From Ostrinia nubilalis (lineage: Eukaryota; Arthropoda; Insecta; Lepidoptera; Crambidae), in NCBI RefSeq assembly GCF_963855985.1, contig NW_026973570.1:124001-188000 (forward strand): a DNA stretch of 64,000 nt. The letters run 5' to 3'. How positions within the stretch are numbered: position 1 is the stretch's first letter; the number at the start of each line of letters is the position of its first letter. The translations under genes and the position numbers were made by a program. The notes beneath the pieces were generated by a model. That model did no database searches. It was not told the DNA's origin and saw nothing but the letters and a program-made list of their open reading frames with translations. This document shows, in pieces, positions 43,968 to 54,536 of this stretch.

Positions 43968-45068
43968 ATGGAGAAACTACGATTTAAATTTGAAGTTCAA
44001 GGGTCGGCAGATGGAAAAACCAATGTGATCTGCATAACCTCTATCGAGACACCAGACGGCCGTGTTTACGAGATTCCAGACGAGTTAAAACCAGCAAGTA
44101 AGCACAATGTCATATTAACTACGGAATTATTTACGAAAATTAAGAATACGCTTAAAAAGAGACATCAGACACGATCCTTATGGATCCCTCTTAATACGGA
44201 ACTGAGAAAAACATATCTAGATGAGGGTGAAAATGTGCAATTTGGGAACCAATATTTGGATGAGACCACAGGAGAGGCAAATGCTTCATATAAAAATTCT
44301 AGTATGTCAGAAAATAAAAACCTAGGAAAAACCGCAGAACGGTTTGTAATCGAAAAATTTTCAAACAAATCATCCAGCGCTGACCAATGGATAAATGATT
44401 TCGAGAGTGAATGTGAAAGATTCCAAATTCGACACGATGAAGAGAAAATTGGGATTCTTAAACACCTCCTAGAAAAACAATGTTTGGATTGGTATGCCAG
44501 TATGCTAATAAAGATGAGTATGAATTCTGACTGGGCAAAATGGAAGAATGCCTTTTGTGAAACTTATGGTAATAAGGGTTGGTCTCAAATTAAATACGCA
44601 TTTATTTTTAAATATCAGAGTGGATCTTTATTAGAATATGCTACAAAAAAGGAAAGGCTATTATTAGAGGCCAATAAGAACATTGACACGAAAACCCTGA
44701 TAACTCTTATTGTCATAGGATTACCAGATTATGTAATGGACAAAATTGATAAAGAAACTATTAAAACAACGGAAAACCTTTATAATGAAATAGGGAAACA
44801 TGAATCATTGATTAAAAAGAAATACAACAACAACTACAGGAAGAATACATACGAAAAGAATAATTATGAATATAAAGGAAAGATGGAGAATGAAAAAAAA
44901 CCATGCAAGATATGTGAAAAATTAAATAAAGGTTCTCGATTTCATCCGGAAGAAAAATGCTGGTTCAAACAAACAGAAGAATATAATCAAAAGAGAAATA
45001 GTGGTAGAACCATAAACAATACAGTATTAGATGTGGAACTAAGTAATGAAGAAAAAAAAAACGAGTAG
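43968..45068 (+). CDS. gag: gypsy gag polyprotein
   Basis: 366 codons from the ATG at 43968, soon after the LTR. The middle part (about residues 130-260) is a retrotransposon gag/capsid-type region, with WINDFESECERF and the WAKWKNAFCETYG segment. Near residue 313 is a single CX2CX9HX4C zinc-binding motif in place of the usual CCHC knuckle. The end is lysine-rich, and its last codons run across a ten-A tract (45052-45061) that also opens the pol frame, so gag is probably the product of normal termination at 45066-45068 and gag-pol of frameshifting. No internal stop. Confidence 0.88.
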   Translation: MEKLRFKFEVQGSADGKTNVICITSIETPDGRVYEIPDELKPASKHNVILTTELFTKIKNTLKKRHQTRSLWIPLNTELRKTYLDEGENVQFGNQYLDETTGEANASYKNSSMSENKNLGKTAERFVIEKFSNKSSSADQWINDFESECERFQIRHDEEKIGILKHLLEKQCLDWYASMLIKMSMNSDWAKWKNAFCETYGNKGWSQIKYAFIFKYQSGSLLEYATKKERLLLEANKNIDTKTLITLIVIGLPDYVMDKIDKETIKTTENLYNEIGKHESLIKKKYNNNYRKNTYEKNNYEYKGKMENEKKPCKICEKLNKGSRFHPEEKCWFKQTEEYNQKRNSGRTINNTVLDVELSNEEKKNE

Positions 45069-46225
45069 TAACACCATTAATTAAAATTAAACTATTATTA
45101 AATTCACAACTAGAAATATCCGGAATATATGATTCTGGTTCAAATATTTCTATAATTAACTCAAAATTAGTAAGATGGAGTGGAGAAGAAGAAGATGATT
45201 CAAAAAGAGATAGTTTAATCACGATTAATGGTGTTAAAAAGACAATTGGCTTAACAACTATTAAAATAAAAATATTTGATATAGAAGATAATGCAGATGT
45301 CTATATTATAGACGGAGAAGATTTCAAATATGATTTCCTAATTGGATTAAATCTCATACAGCAATTTCGATTGATTCAAGATGAGAATATGAAAATTACA
45401 CAGAAGAAAGAGAAAATAAAAGAAGAAAAAGAATTTAGAAATGATAAAGAGGAAAATAAAGAATACCAAAACCCAGGTTCGGTGAATTTCAATGAACATA
45501 TAAAAGAAGAAGATTTCAAAATAAGTATGGGAAATTTGAATACACAACAAGAAGCAGAAATACATAAACTGATAGATAAATATAAATCAATCTTTGCAAA
45601 AGATAAATATGATATTGGTACAGTAGAAAAATATGAAGCACGCATTGATTTACTAATGGACAAATACTGCAGCAAAAGGCCATATAGATGTTCAGTAGAG
45701 GACAAAAAAGAAATAGAAGAACAAGTTGCAAAACTTCTTGACAAAAAGCTAATAGAAGAATCTTATAGTCCTTTTGCAGCACCAGTAACGTTAGCTTTCA
45801 AAAAAGAAGACAATAGAAAATCAAGATTATGTATTGACTTTAGAGACCTGAATAAGATAGTCGTTCCACAAGCTCAACCATTTCCAGTCATTGATGATCT
45901 AGTAGTTAAGACAAGAAACTCAAGATATTTTACGACACTTGATATCAACTCAGCATTTTGGTCAATCCCGCTAAGAATTGAAGATAGAAAGAAAACTGCG
46001 TTTGTGACACAAGAAGGTCATTTTCAATGGACGTGTTTACCTTTCGGTCTGAAGACGTCACCAGCCATATTTCAAAGGATACTTAGTAACATATTAAGGA
46101 GATATAAACTCACGGATTTTGCAGTTAATTACATAGACGATATTTTAATATTTTCAAAAACATTTTCAGAACATATTGAACATTATTACACAATTATTAG
46201 ATGCTATAAAAACAGAGGGATTTAG
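45050..46225 (+). pseudogene. pol: gypsy pol: protease and RT, first frame
   Basis: The frame opens at 45050 after a stop at 45047-45049, one base back from gag. Aspartic protease follows with a canonical D-S-G-S at about 45130-45141 and a LIGLNLI strand near 45340. RT includes YRCSVEDKKEI near 45680, LCIDFRDLNK near 45830, FTTLDINSAFW near 45930, FGLKTSPAIFQR near 46040 and the catalytic YIDD near 46132-46143. Around 46175-46200 the frame breaks and continues in the next one. Confidence 0.88.
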
Positions 46226-48134
46226 ACTTAAATTTACAAAATGTACATTTGCTTCAAATTCAGTGAAATACCTCGGTCATATAATACATAACAATACAGT
46301 GCGCCCAATAAGAGATAATTTAATATCAATTAGAGATTTTCCAATACCAAAATCACAAAAAAATATCAGACAATTTTTAGGAAAAGTAAACTTCTACCAC
46401 GAATATATTCCAAATAGTACTATACTTTTAGAACCTCTACATAAATTACTAAGAAAAAATCAAAAATTTATTTGGTCTGCAGAGTGTCAACAATCATTTG
46501 AAAGTGTGAAAAAGTTATTATGCTCACAGCCTATATTAGAAATATTTGATCAAAATTTGCCAATTGAAATATATACAGACGCATCTTTAAATGGTATTGG
46601 AGCAGTGCTAAAACAAACACAACCGAACGGAAATAAAAAACCAGTTGCTTACTTTTCAAAAAAACTAAATGAAACACAAAAGAAAAAGAAAGCAGTTTAT
46701 TTAGAATGTTTAGCAATAAAAGAAGCCATTAGATACTGGCAATATTGGCTAATAGGTAAATCGTTTACTGTATATTCAGACCATAAACCATTGGAAAATT
46801 TAAATATTAAGTCGAGGACAGATGAGGAATTAGGAGAATTAACATTTTATTTGTCACAGTATGATTTTAAAATTAAATACGCACCAGGGAAAGAAAATAT
46901 AGAAGCAGATTGCTTAAGCAGGAACCCAGTTTTATATGCTAATGAGGATACAGATGAACAATTAAAAATTATAAATATGATAACGTTAAATGATATAATT
47001 ACAGATCAGGGAGATAATGAATACATACAAAATAATAAAACAAAATTAGTGTTGAAAAATAATGTCTTTTACAAAAAAGGGAAAAAACAGGAAAAAATAA
47101 TTTTAACAGAAAAATACAGCAAAGAATTAATAAAAAAAGTTCATGAGAATATGTGTCATCTAGGTGTAAAACAAATGCAAAACATAATTAGTACGTCATA
47201 TACAGCAAATAACTTAACAAAAAATATAACAGAATGTTGTAAAACTTGTGATATATGTATTAAAAATAAATCAAGAGGACAAAAAAATTATGGTTTAATG
47301 TCACAATTAGGTCCGGCCACAAAACCTTTTGAAATAGTCTCAATAGACACGATTGGAGGTTTTGGAGGGTCACGATCAACAAAAAAATATTTACATCTTC
47401 TTGTAGACCACTTTTCACGATATGCTTATATTGTTACGTCTAAAACTCAAAATGCTAATGATTTCATAAAATTAATTAATAGTGTACCAGATTCAGATTC
47501 AATTATGTTTCTACTCTCTGACCAATACCCGGGAATCAATTCTAAGGAATTTAAAACTTTTTTAAATGAAAAATCAATACAAATGATCTTCACTGCAGTA
47601 AATACTCCCTTTTCTAATGGTCTAAACGAAAGACTAAATCAAACACTTGTAAATAAGATAAGATGTAAAATAAATGAAAAAAAAAATAAATTAGCTTGGA
47701 CTACTGCTGCACACATTTGTGTGGAAAATTATAACAACACGGAACATACAGTTACAGGTTTTGCACCAAAATACATTTTGGACGGTACAAATATTTCATT
47801 ACTGCCAGAAGAACTAAAAAAAGATATATCTGAAGATGAATGGATTAGGGATAGGAAAATAGCATTGGAAAATTCAAAAATAAACCATACATATAATAAA
47901 CAATTATTCGATAAAAATAGAATACAAATAGATTTTCACATAGGAGATATGGTATATGTTGAAAATGGAAATAAACTCAATAGAAAAAAATTAGATGAAC
48001 TAAAAATTGGTCCCTTTAAAATAATCGAAAAAATATCAAATTCATTATACAAAATTGATTCAGGACATAAAAAGACAGAATCAAACCTCTTTCACATTTC
48101 AAAGATTATACCAATACCAACAAAAACTAAGTAA
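46176..48134 (+). pseudogene. pol: gypsy pol: RT connection, RNase H, integrase
   Basis: Second pol frame, 652 codons to the stop 48132-48134. RT thumb (KFTKCTFA, KYLGHII) near 46240, RNase H with YTDASLNGIGA near 46573 and YSDHKPLE near 46775, then an H-H-C-C zinc region (about 47140-47265) and an integrase core with SIDTIGG (47344), LLSDQYPG (47516) and NGLNERLNQ (47621), giving D, D and E. The C-terminus has a GDMVYVENG-type barrel near 47945. There is no envelope gene. The only defect I see is the one indel at the start. Confidence 0.88.
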
Positions 48135-48254
48135 ATAAGTATAAAATAGATACATAATATATATATAAATGTTTAAGTAACATAGGTATTAGCTTATTAA
48201 TCTTTATTGTAAATGAAAATTTTAGCAAAAATTTTCTCTGTCGTGGGGCGGAGA

Positions 48255-49054
48255 TGTAAAGAAACTAGTTTCTTAATTACTGACTATCTTCGTAAACGCG
48301 ACTATTGTTTATTATTCACGATCTTCTAAAATGTCAGTATTATAAAATTAAACTTGCTTCGTAAATGACACTGATGTGTCAGATCGGAAATAAACGTGAT
48401 TTGCAAGAAATAATTTATTGTAAAGATTTTAAAAAGGAATTGACAATTTAAATAATAAACTTTGAATGTCGTTTCTTTGTTTTCAGGTGAGGTTAATAGT
48501 TTTAAGTTGAACAGTGAAATTACATTGTATATTAGTGCTAATTAACATAACTTTTAAAAAAAATAAAACCGACTTCAAATGCGTGAACACAAAAAAAAAC
48601 TAAAAATTAAAAATATTGCGTATAAAAAAGTTCATCCCCAATTTTCCACCCTTGGGGGTGAAATATTTTCTTCAAATTCGCATGAAACCACCCTTTTGAT
48701 AATACCTATTCAACAAAAAAATAATCAGTCAAATTGATTTATAATCGGCGGAGATATTGCGTATAAAAAAGTTCATCCCAAATTTTCCACCCTTGGGGGT
48801 TGTTTTTTCTATTATTAAATTTAAATGGGACCACCCTTGAGGTATTACCTATACGCCGAAAAAAGATTTGTTCAAATCGGTTCATAATTGGCGGAGTTAT
48901 CGCGTAACAAACATAGAAAAAAAAAAAAAAAAAAAACATACGGGTCGAATTGAGAACCTCCTCCTTTTTTGAAGTCGGTTGAAAATAAATAAAATCTTTG
49001 TTTTCAGAGCAACACAATCTTTTAAATTGTACAATTCCCTATAAACGTCTTATA
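48255..49054 (+). repeat. gypsy 3' LTR, interrupted
   Basis: Left portion 48255-48547 matches 43571-43863, and right portion 48982-49054 matches 43864-43935. Between them lies a foreign 434-bp insert, so the LTR was complete before it. Confidence 0.85.
48548..48981. mobile_element. MITE/SINE-like insert, ACCGACTTCAAA ends
   Basis: Ends near AAACCGACTTCAAA (48567-48580) and its complement TTTGAAGTCGGTT (48968-48980). Two direct modules of about 145 bp (GCGTATAAAAAAGTTCATCCC...CACCCTTGGGGGT, at about 48617 and 48758). A 20-bp A run is present at about 48917-48937. Non-coding. It interrupts the gypsy 3' LTR, so it is younger. Confidence 0.75.
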
Positions 49055-49058
49055 TATA

Positions 49059-49540
49059 TTATTATGTTCAATACAAACAATCATAAAGTTACACTCGCCC
49101 CAACCGCGTCTCCGCATTCCATCGAATCCTATAAAAATGTGGTTTTTGGACATAGCGATACTTATTTTTCACAATTTTTATTTTTAAAAATTACTGGTCG
49201 ATAGGTTACTTTATTTTGATGAATAAATGTTATTAAAAGTTTTTTTCTAAAACTGATAGTTTAGTTGGAAAAAAATATTTTCCATCCCAATAGTACGCCG
49301 GCTGCGCTCGATTCGGATATAGTGACGTCACGCGGCCCTGCGTACGTTGACTTTTAGCGGCAAAAACGGCCTATGTTTATTACTTAATATCTTCGTAAGT
49401 AATGGCACAGAATAAGTAATAGTACAGGTAATGGTCCGATTTGGATAATTCAAAAAGATATAACTTTCTTATGTCTTAAAGATTAACGTAGATACTAGTT
49501 TTATTGAATTTTCTACAACAGTACTGATCCTCATTGTCGA
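49059..49540. repeat. Right arm of inverted repeat (partner of 42610-42836)
   Basis: Bases 49096-49333 are the reverse complement, with about 80-85% match by eye, of 42610-42836. The remaining bases to 49540 have no gene. The gypsy element and the C-rich minisatellite lie between the arms. Confidence 0.7.
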
Positions 49541-50352
49541 CAATTTTTGTTTTTTTTGGAAATAATCCCGTTTTTAACTTTATCTACCTTGGTTAAAAAT
49601 TATTATTCTAATGTATCCAAAATTCAAGTTTCTGGCTTAAGTGAGGTGGAGAAGCCATTTTAAAAGGGATGCAGGGATGTTATGGATATCCGTAACCGTA
49701 ACCGAAACTATCGGATATCCGAAATAAAAAAATATCCATAACCGCGCTGCCGATTTCATAGTTTTGCAGTTTGCGGTCTGCGGCCCGTCTTGGAATTGTA
49801 CCTTATATCTTAATATTTGTTTCCAACTTGTCTGGCATTCCCTGGCACCATCTTATATGCCAGCCTGTTTTACCTTTATCATACATAGGTGTCGTCTTAG
49901 TTGGTACATAAAGTAGCTATGTGGGTCACGCAGCATCTTGCTATTTGAATTATACCTACATTTTTGAAATTCTAATAATTCCGTAACCGAAATTATCCGA
50001 AACTTTCGGATAATCTAAAATGATTTCATATCCGTGACCGTAACCGAAACCGGTATAATATTATTCTAATATCCGTAACCGTATCCATAACCGCAACTTC
50101 ATATCCTTATTATCCCTGTTACCAAGTACAAGTGCAGGCAGAGCAGGTAGTAAAGGCGCGCGCACACGGGTGACTTTTGTCACAGTATGTCAACTACTAA
50201 TTACTGTCATGGTGACAAAAGTTTCTGTGACTGACTGTACGGTAGTCAGTCACAGAAACTTGAATTTTGGGCACATAAGAATAATATTTTTACCAAGGTA
50301 GATAAAGTTAAAAACGGGACTATTTCCAAAAAACCAAAAATTGTCGACAATT
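49541..50352. mobile_element. Inverted-repeat element with 90-bp arms
   Basis: Arms about 49541-49632 and 50262-50352 are complementary with few mismatches (shared AACTTTATCTACCTTGGT and GTCGACAATTTTTG). The spacer carries a hAT-like MITE. Non-coding, apart from a TCAGTCACAG pair (about 50216-50258) that could form a hairpin. Confidence 0.7.
49672..50119. mobile_element. hAT-like MITE
   Basis: Inverted ends CAGGGATGTTATGGATAT (left) and ATATCCTTATTATCCCTG (right). Subterminal repeats of ATCCGTAACCGTAACC. CAGGG ends are usual for hAT elements, but I found no clear 8-bp target duplication. No coding sequence. Confidence 0.6.
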
Positions 50353-50370
50353 ACAGCAAAAATTTACGAA

Positions 50371-50795
50371 GTGTTATACCATTTTGGAATCCTTACTAAA
50401 TGCGCCAAATTATGACGTCATTTGCCACACTCGCGTAGTAAATTTTTTTTTCAGTACAGTCAGTTTAAACTAAGCAAAATTTTTATTATGAAGTTTTTTT
50501 TGGGAATAATGTATTTTTTTCATCCAAGCTGGAGCAGCTGGTTTTGTAATTTTGATAACAATTTAGAGAAGCATTATTTAGGGTTACATAACAAAAAAAA
50601 ATTTTGGAAAAAGTGAAGATTTGTGGCAACACGAGTAAAAAGACCGTCACCGGGAGTAGAATTTTATGATTTTTTTTAAATGCGTATTATTTTGACAAAA
50701 TGCCACATAGATTTTTTTTATATTTTTCTGATAACCAGCATAACTTGCCTCAACACCCAGTTCCGGCTTGACGTTACATTACGGGACACCCTGTA
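50371..50795 (-). repeat. Dispersed repeat 'ACAGGGTGTCCCG', copy 2 (inverted)
   Basis: Reverse complement of 36934-37395 with mismatches. Ends CGGGACACCCTGT at 50782-50794. Confidence 0.75.
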
Positions 50796-50837
50796 GATAT
50801 ACAGGGTGGAAACGTTAAGTGATCTCACTCGATTATT

Positions 50838-51150
50838 TCTAAACTATACAAGACATCGAAAAACTGATTACTAATCCTAAAAGTACTTCACAAGCTCTAT
50901 CCAACGGTACCAATATTAGGTTACAGAATAAACTGGATCGATCCGAAAATTTAATGTTTCCAGCTTTCATACATTTAGTAACACCACATAATATTAAAAA
51001 GTATACAAGATATTCAAAAACTGGTTACTGATCCTGAAAGTGCTTCACAAGCTCTATCCAACAGTACCAATAATAGGTTACAAAATAAACTGGATCCATT
51101 CGAAAATTCAATGTTTCCAGCTTCCATACATTTAGTACAGCCACAGTCAT
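50838..51150. repeat. Two direct copies of a ~165-bp unit
   Basis: 50838-50985 and 51000-51147 share long blocks (CTTCACAAGCTCTATCCAAC, ATAAACTGGATC, AATGTTTCCAGCTT.CATACATTTAGTA). Diverged, non-coding. Confidence 0.8.
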
Positions 51151-51159
51151 GACACTCAT

Positions 51160-51540
51160 GTCTTGTTAATATTTTGCTATAATAAAAGCGTAAAGCCTAA
51201 AACCAATGTTTTCCAAGAATAATTTTAAATAATAATTATGAGCAGCGCGCGCGCGTGTAACGTGCGGAGCGCGAACGCGTACTGGCGATCGATGCGTCGC
51301 GGCTATGGGCGGGACGCCGATCGAAAATTCTAGAGCGCTGTAACCGTTAGCGGGGCGCGGCGCGCGGGGTGTAGCTCGCGCGGGATTCGAGCTATGCCCA
51401 TATCGGGTAGCGTAGCGTGATGCCGGTGCGATAGGCACGTAGTAACCGGTTTGCTATATGCTCCCCCTCTAGACCAGGGAAACGCCCTCGTCCGTGGTCT
51501 AGCATCAACCATCATCCCCCCCTACACCTTACGTGGTCTT
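51160..51540 (-). repeat. Probable gypsy 3' LTR, GC-rich
   Basis: Follows the pol tail of the minus-strand gypsy below. On the minus strand, a GTAGGGGGGATGA purine tract (about 51515-51530) is followed by TGGTTGATGCTAGACC. The body is unusually rich in CG/GCGCGC for this window, with a TTTTATTATAGC AT box near 51180. The second LTR was not found, so this is tentative. Confidence 0.5.
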
Positions 51541-52934
51541 CCGCGTTTCCTTTTAGGTACTACGGGCTTAGGAGGGACGGCTTCGTTACCTTGGTAACGG
51601 GTAAGATCTTGTGTATGAATTTCCTGAACCATGAACAGGTCTGCAGAAAGGTTCTCAGGTGTTTAAGGTTACCTGGTTCCTTCATCTCGAGGACAGCACT
51701 CACCTTCTCTGGGTCGGTGGAAATACCCTGCTGGGTAACAACGTGGCCGAGGTATTTGACGCTTTCTCTAGCGAACGCACACTTCTCCCTGTTGACATGG
51801 AGGTGGAACTCGGCCAGGCGTTTGAAAACTGCCTCGAGGTCTTGCAGATGTTTCTGGATTCCTCCATCAGAAATCACCAGTAGGTCATCTAAGTACGCAA
51901 GTATAGCTACGTTTTGTAAAGCTGAGCAGGAACGGAGACGATCTATGAGGCGCTGGAATGTCGCTGGTGCGTTTTTCAGGCCGAACGGCATTCTCTTAAA
52001 GCGGTAAGTACCCAAAGGGCAAGTAAAAGCAGTTTTGTCCCTGTCGGCTTCGCGTACCTTCACCTGCCAGTACGAAGACTTCAGGTCCAGGGTACTCATG
52101 AAGCAGTCGCGTTTCGTACTCTGCAACAGCTCATCGATGCGCGGCATCGGGTAAGTATCGGACTTGGTGACTGCGTTTAGGCGTCTGTAGTCTACGCAAA
52201 AACGGATACCACCATTGGACTTCGGCACCATCAGCGCCGGGGAACACCAAGCCGATTCGCAATCTTCGATGATGTCATCCTGTAACATTTTGTCAATCTC
52301 TACCTTCATTTGCTCCTTCTTTGAGGGATTCAGGCGGTAAGGAGGCACAGCTATTGGCGGGTGTTCACCAGTCTCGATGCGATGCTCTGCATACGGTGTT
52401 GGGCCTCCCCCTGCTCTGAAAATATGCGCGTGCCTGGTGAGGACATCAGCGAGCGCTTGTCGCTCAGCTGGATTGAGATGACGGCCTTCATCATCCCTAA
52501 GAACCTCTGTAGAAGCGCAGGACACGGAACGAGAGGTAGGTTCAAACGATAGATTATATTTTATTTGATCGTTATTGCTAAAATACCACAAGTCGTTGTG
52601 AAAATCTATTACTACCTTAGCAGCCGTAATAAAATCTATTCCCAGTAACGTCTCGTTATTTGTAGCGTCTGGAAAAATTAAAAATGGGATTCTAATGACG
52701 GTCTGCTCTAAGCGCACAGGTAATGTGGTAGTAAGTACCTTCATACGTCGGACTATACCGTCAGCGAGTTTTATTTCCCGCCAGGAAGAATAAAGTTGAT
52801 GACCCAGGCGTAGAAGGAGAGCATACAGCGTGTGACCCGCAATACAGTGTCTAGCGGCCGTATCGATGAGAGCGGTACCCTTGTGACCTAAGATGTCAAT
52901 ATGAAAAATAGGGCGTAAATCGCGGCCTACGGGG

Positions 52935-53835
52935 CTATCCGCAAAATCGTCATCACACGCACGCGCTCCATTATTTACATTTCCATATTCAAAACAATAG
53001 CATTTGATCAAGTTACAGTTTTGACATTTTTGTGAACACTGGGTATTCTGAACATCACTACATTGTGGCCCTGAACTAAGATTTTCACAAGATGTAGAAT
53101 TAATTACACATTTATCAAAGTTGCACTTACAGTTATGTAAGGATTGACTATTCTGATCATTTTTGCATTGTGACTCATTATTACTAGAATTATCACAAGA
53201 ATAAACAAAATTAGAATTTTCTAAATTGCACTTACAACGACTGTGTAAGGATTGGCGACACTGAGTATTGTTGCATTGTGACACAACATTATTATGATCA
53301 CAAGAATCAGTGGAATTAAATTTTACATAATTGCACTTACAATCAACTTGTAAGGATGGACTATACTGCACATTATTGCACTGTGACACACTATTTGTAT
53401 TAACACAGGATTGAGAAACATTACAGTTAGTCTTATGAAAATGGCACTTACAAGCTTGTAAGGATTGAGTATACTGAACATTATTGCACTGTGACACGTT
53501 ATCTCGATTGTCACAGGATTGACAAGAATTAAATTTGGTTTTATCAAAATTGCACTTACAAGTTTGGAAGGACTGAGTATGCTGATTACTATTACATTGT
53601 GACAAATTATTACGACAATCACATGGCAGCGAAAAATTAAGTTTTTCGGAATTACACTTACGAGACATTGGTAAGGATTGAACATGTTGATTCGTATTAC
53701 ATTGTGGCATACTATTGTTACTCTTAGCATCTTGTTTATCTTTACAAGAGTGAGAAAAATTACATTTTTCTGGAGTAATCGAACTTTTAAAAGATTGAGC
53801 ATTGTAACTATCGCTATTACACTGAATGTTATTGC
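52935..53835 (-). repeat. Cysteine-rich tandem repeat array (~40 codons per unit)
   Basis: Seven to eight degenerate units, each built as SQCNN.QY.QSL..CKCNF.K..F...SC (about 110-125 bp). Units are well spaced (CKC blocks near 53112, 53232, 53335, 53450, 53556 and 53664). Cysteines are conserved while other positions drift, so purifying selection on cysteine is plausible, but no known fold was recognised. Confidence 0.8.
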
Positions 53836-54477
53836 GACTTCGTTCATCAAATAATGTATTTAATCGCGTTTTGGGACTCTGTGAAATAGAATGATTTTGC
53901 ACATCGGAAGCGGGACACGAGTAGGAACTTTGAACACTACAATTAGTAGGTATTTTAGAGTTGCTATTATTTGATGGACGAGTCGTTTTCTTAGTAGTTT
54001 TATGGTTAGAGTCTTTAGAGTTTAAGTTATTAATTGATTTTGAACACTGATTACGCGAAAACGACCGGGATTCGACACTAAAAAATGGCTCACTTTTGTC
54101 ACGCAACGAGCTATCACCGTTATCACGCACTGAATAGTTAGTAGGGAATTGGGACTGACCTTGGCTCTGCAACTTACGGCATTGATCGCGGGTGTGTCCA
54201 AACCTTTTGCAGTACGTGCATGTGGGACGCGACTTTCTCGCGGCGGGGGCGGCGGCGGCGTCAGGTGATGGTTGCGGCGGCGGGGACGACGGCGGCGGGG
54301 GCGGCGGCGGCTGGCGGGCGGCGGCGTACGTGACAGCCGGCGGCGCCCGGGTGGCGGCGGCTGCGGGGGCCGGATAGCGGCTGGCGGCGGCGGCAGGCGG
54401 CGGTTGCGGGGCACGTATGGCGGATTCCGGCGCCGTATAAGTGGGCGCTCGGGGACCGGCGTATGTTGTGCTCGCGC

Positions 54478-54498
54478 GGGGGGGGGGGGGGGGGGGGG
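54478..54498. repeat. 21-base G run at LINE 5' junction
   Basis: Three plus ten plus eight G in a row. It marks the join between the proline-rich gypsy gag (CCN codons on the other strand) and the LINE. Length is likely to be inexact in the assembly. Confidence 0.85.
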
Positions 54499-54536
54499 CT
54501 GAACCCGCGAAGAGATCCAACAACCCTTCTGTTGCA

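Larger units (their letters stand above)
43571..49054 (+). mobile_element. Ty3/gypsy retrotransposon, complete but frame-broken
   Basis: Paired LTRs (43571-43935; 48255-48547 plus 48982-49054, the right one interrupted by a 434-bp MITE-like insert). The shared parts look identical. A GGGGCGGAGA tract (48245-48254) precedes the 3' LTR. Flanks end and begin with 'tata' (43567-43570, 49055-49058), consistent with a 4-bp TSD though low in complexity. No standard TGG primer site follows the 5' LTR. Gag and pol lie in -1 relation, and pol has one internal frame break. A young copy, probably not autonomous. Confidence 0.9.
51545..54498 (-). pseudogene. pol: gypsy gag-pol fragment with Cys-rich repeats
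   Basis: An open frame of about 980 codons, minus strand. Coding-strand order: proline/alanine-rich N-terminus, CX2CX4HX4C knuckle (C102-C115 of the 987-codon frame counted from 54523), serine/asparagine-rich linker, a cysteine-rich repeat array (about residues 235-530), aspartic protease with D-T-A at about 555, and RT with FCVDYRRLN, FGLKNAPATFQ and catalytic YLDD near 878. RT ends at about 51600. From there the frame shifts to a KRKRGRPRK-type tail (to about 51540), which I read as the end of pol after a deletion of RNase H and integrase. The N-terminus is cut by the LINE junction at about 54499; codons upstream of it are LINE-derived. Confidence 0.75.

Noticed and set aside
49672..50119. 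8-bp target duplication for the hAT-like MITE
   Set aside because: Left flank aagggatg and right flank ttaccaag do not match; the call rests on TIRs only.
54192..54502. Gly-rich frames on the plus strand
   Set aside because: Shadow of the proline/alanine-rich gag on the minus strand (GGC repeats).
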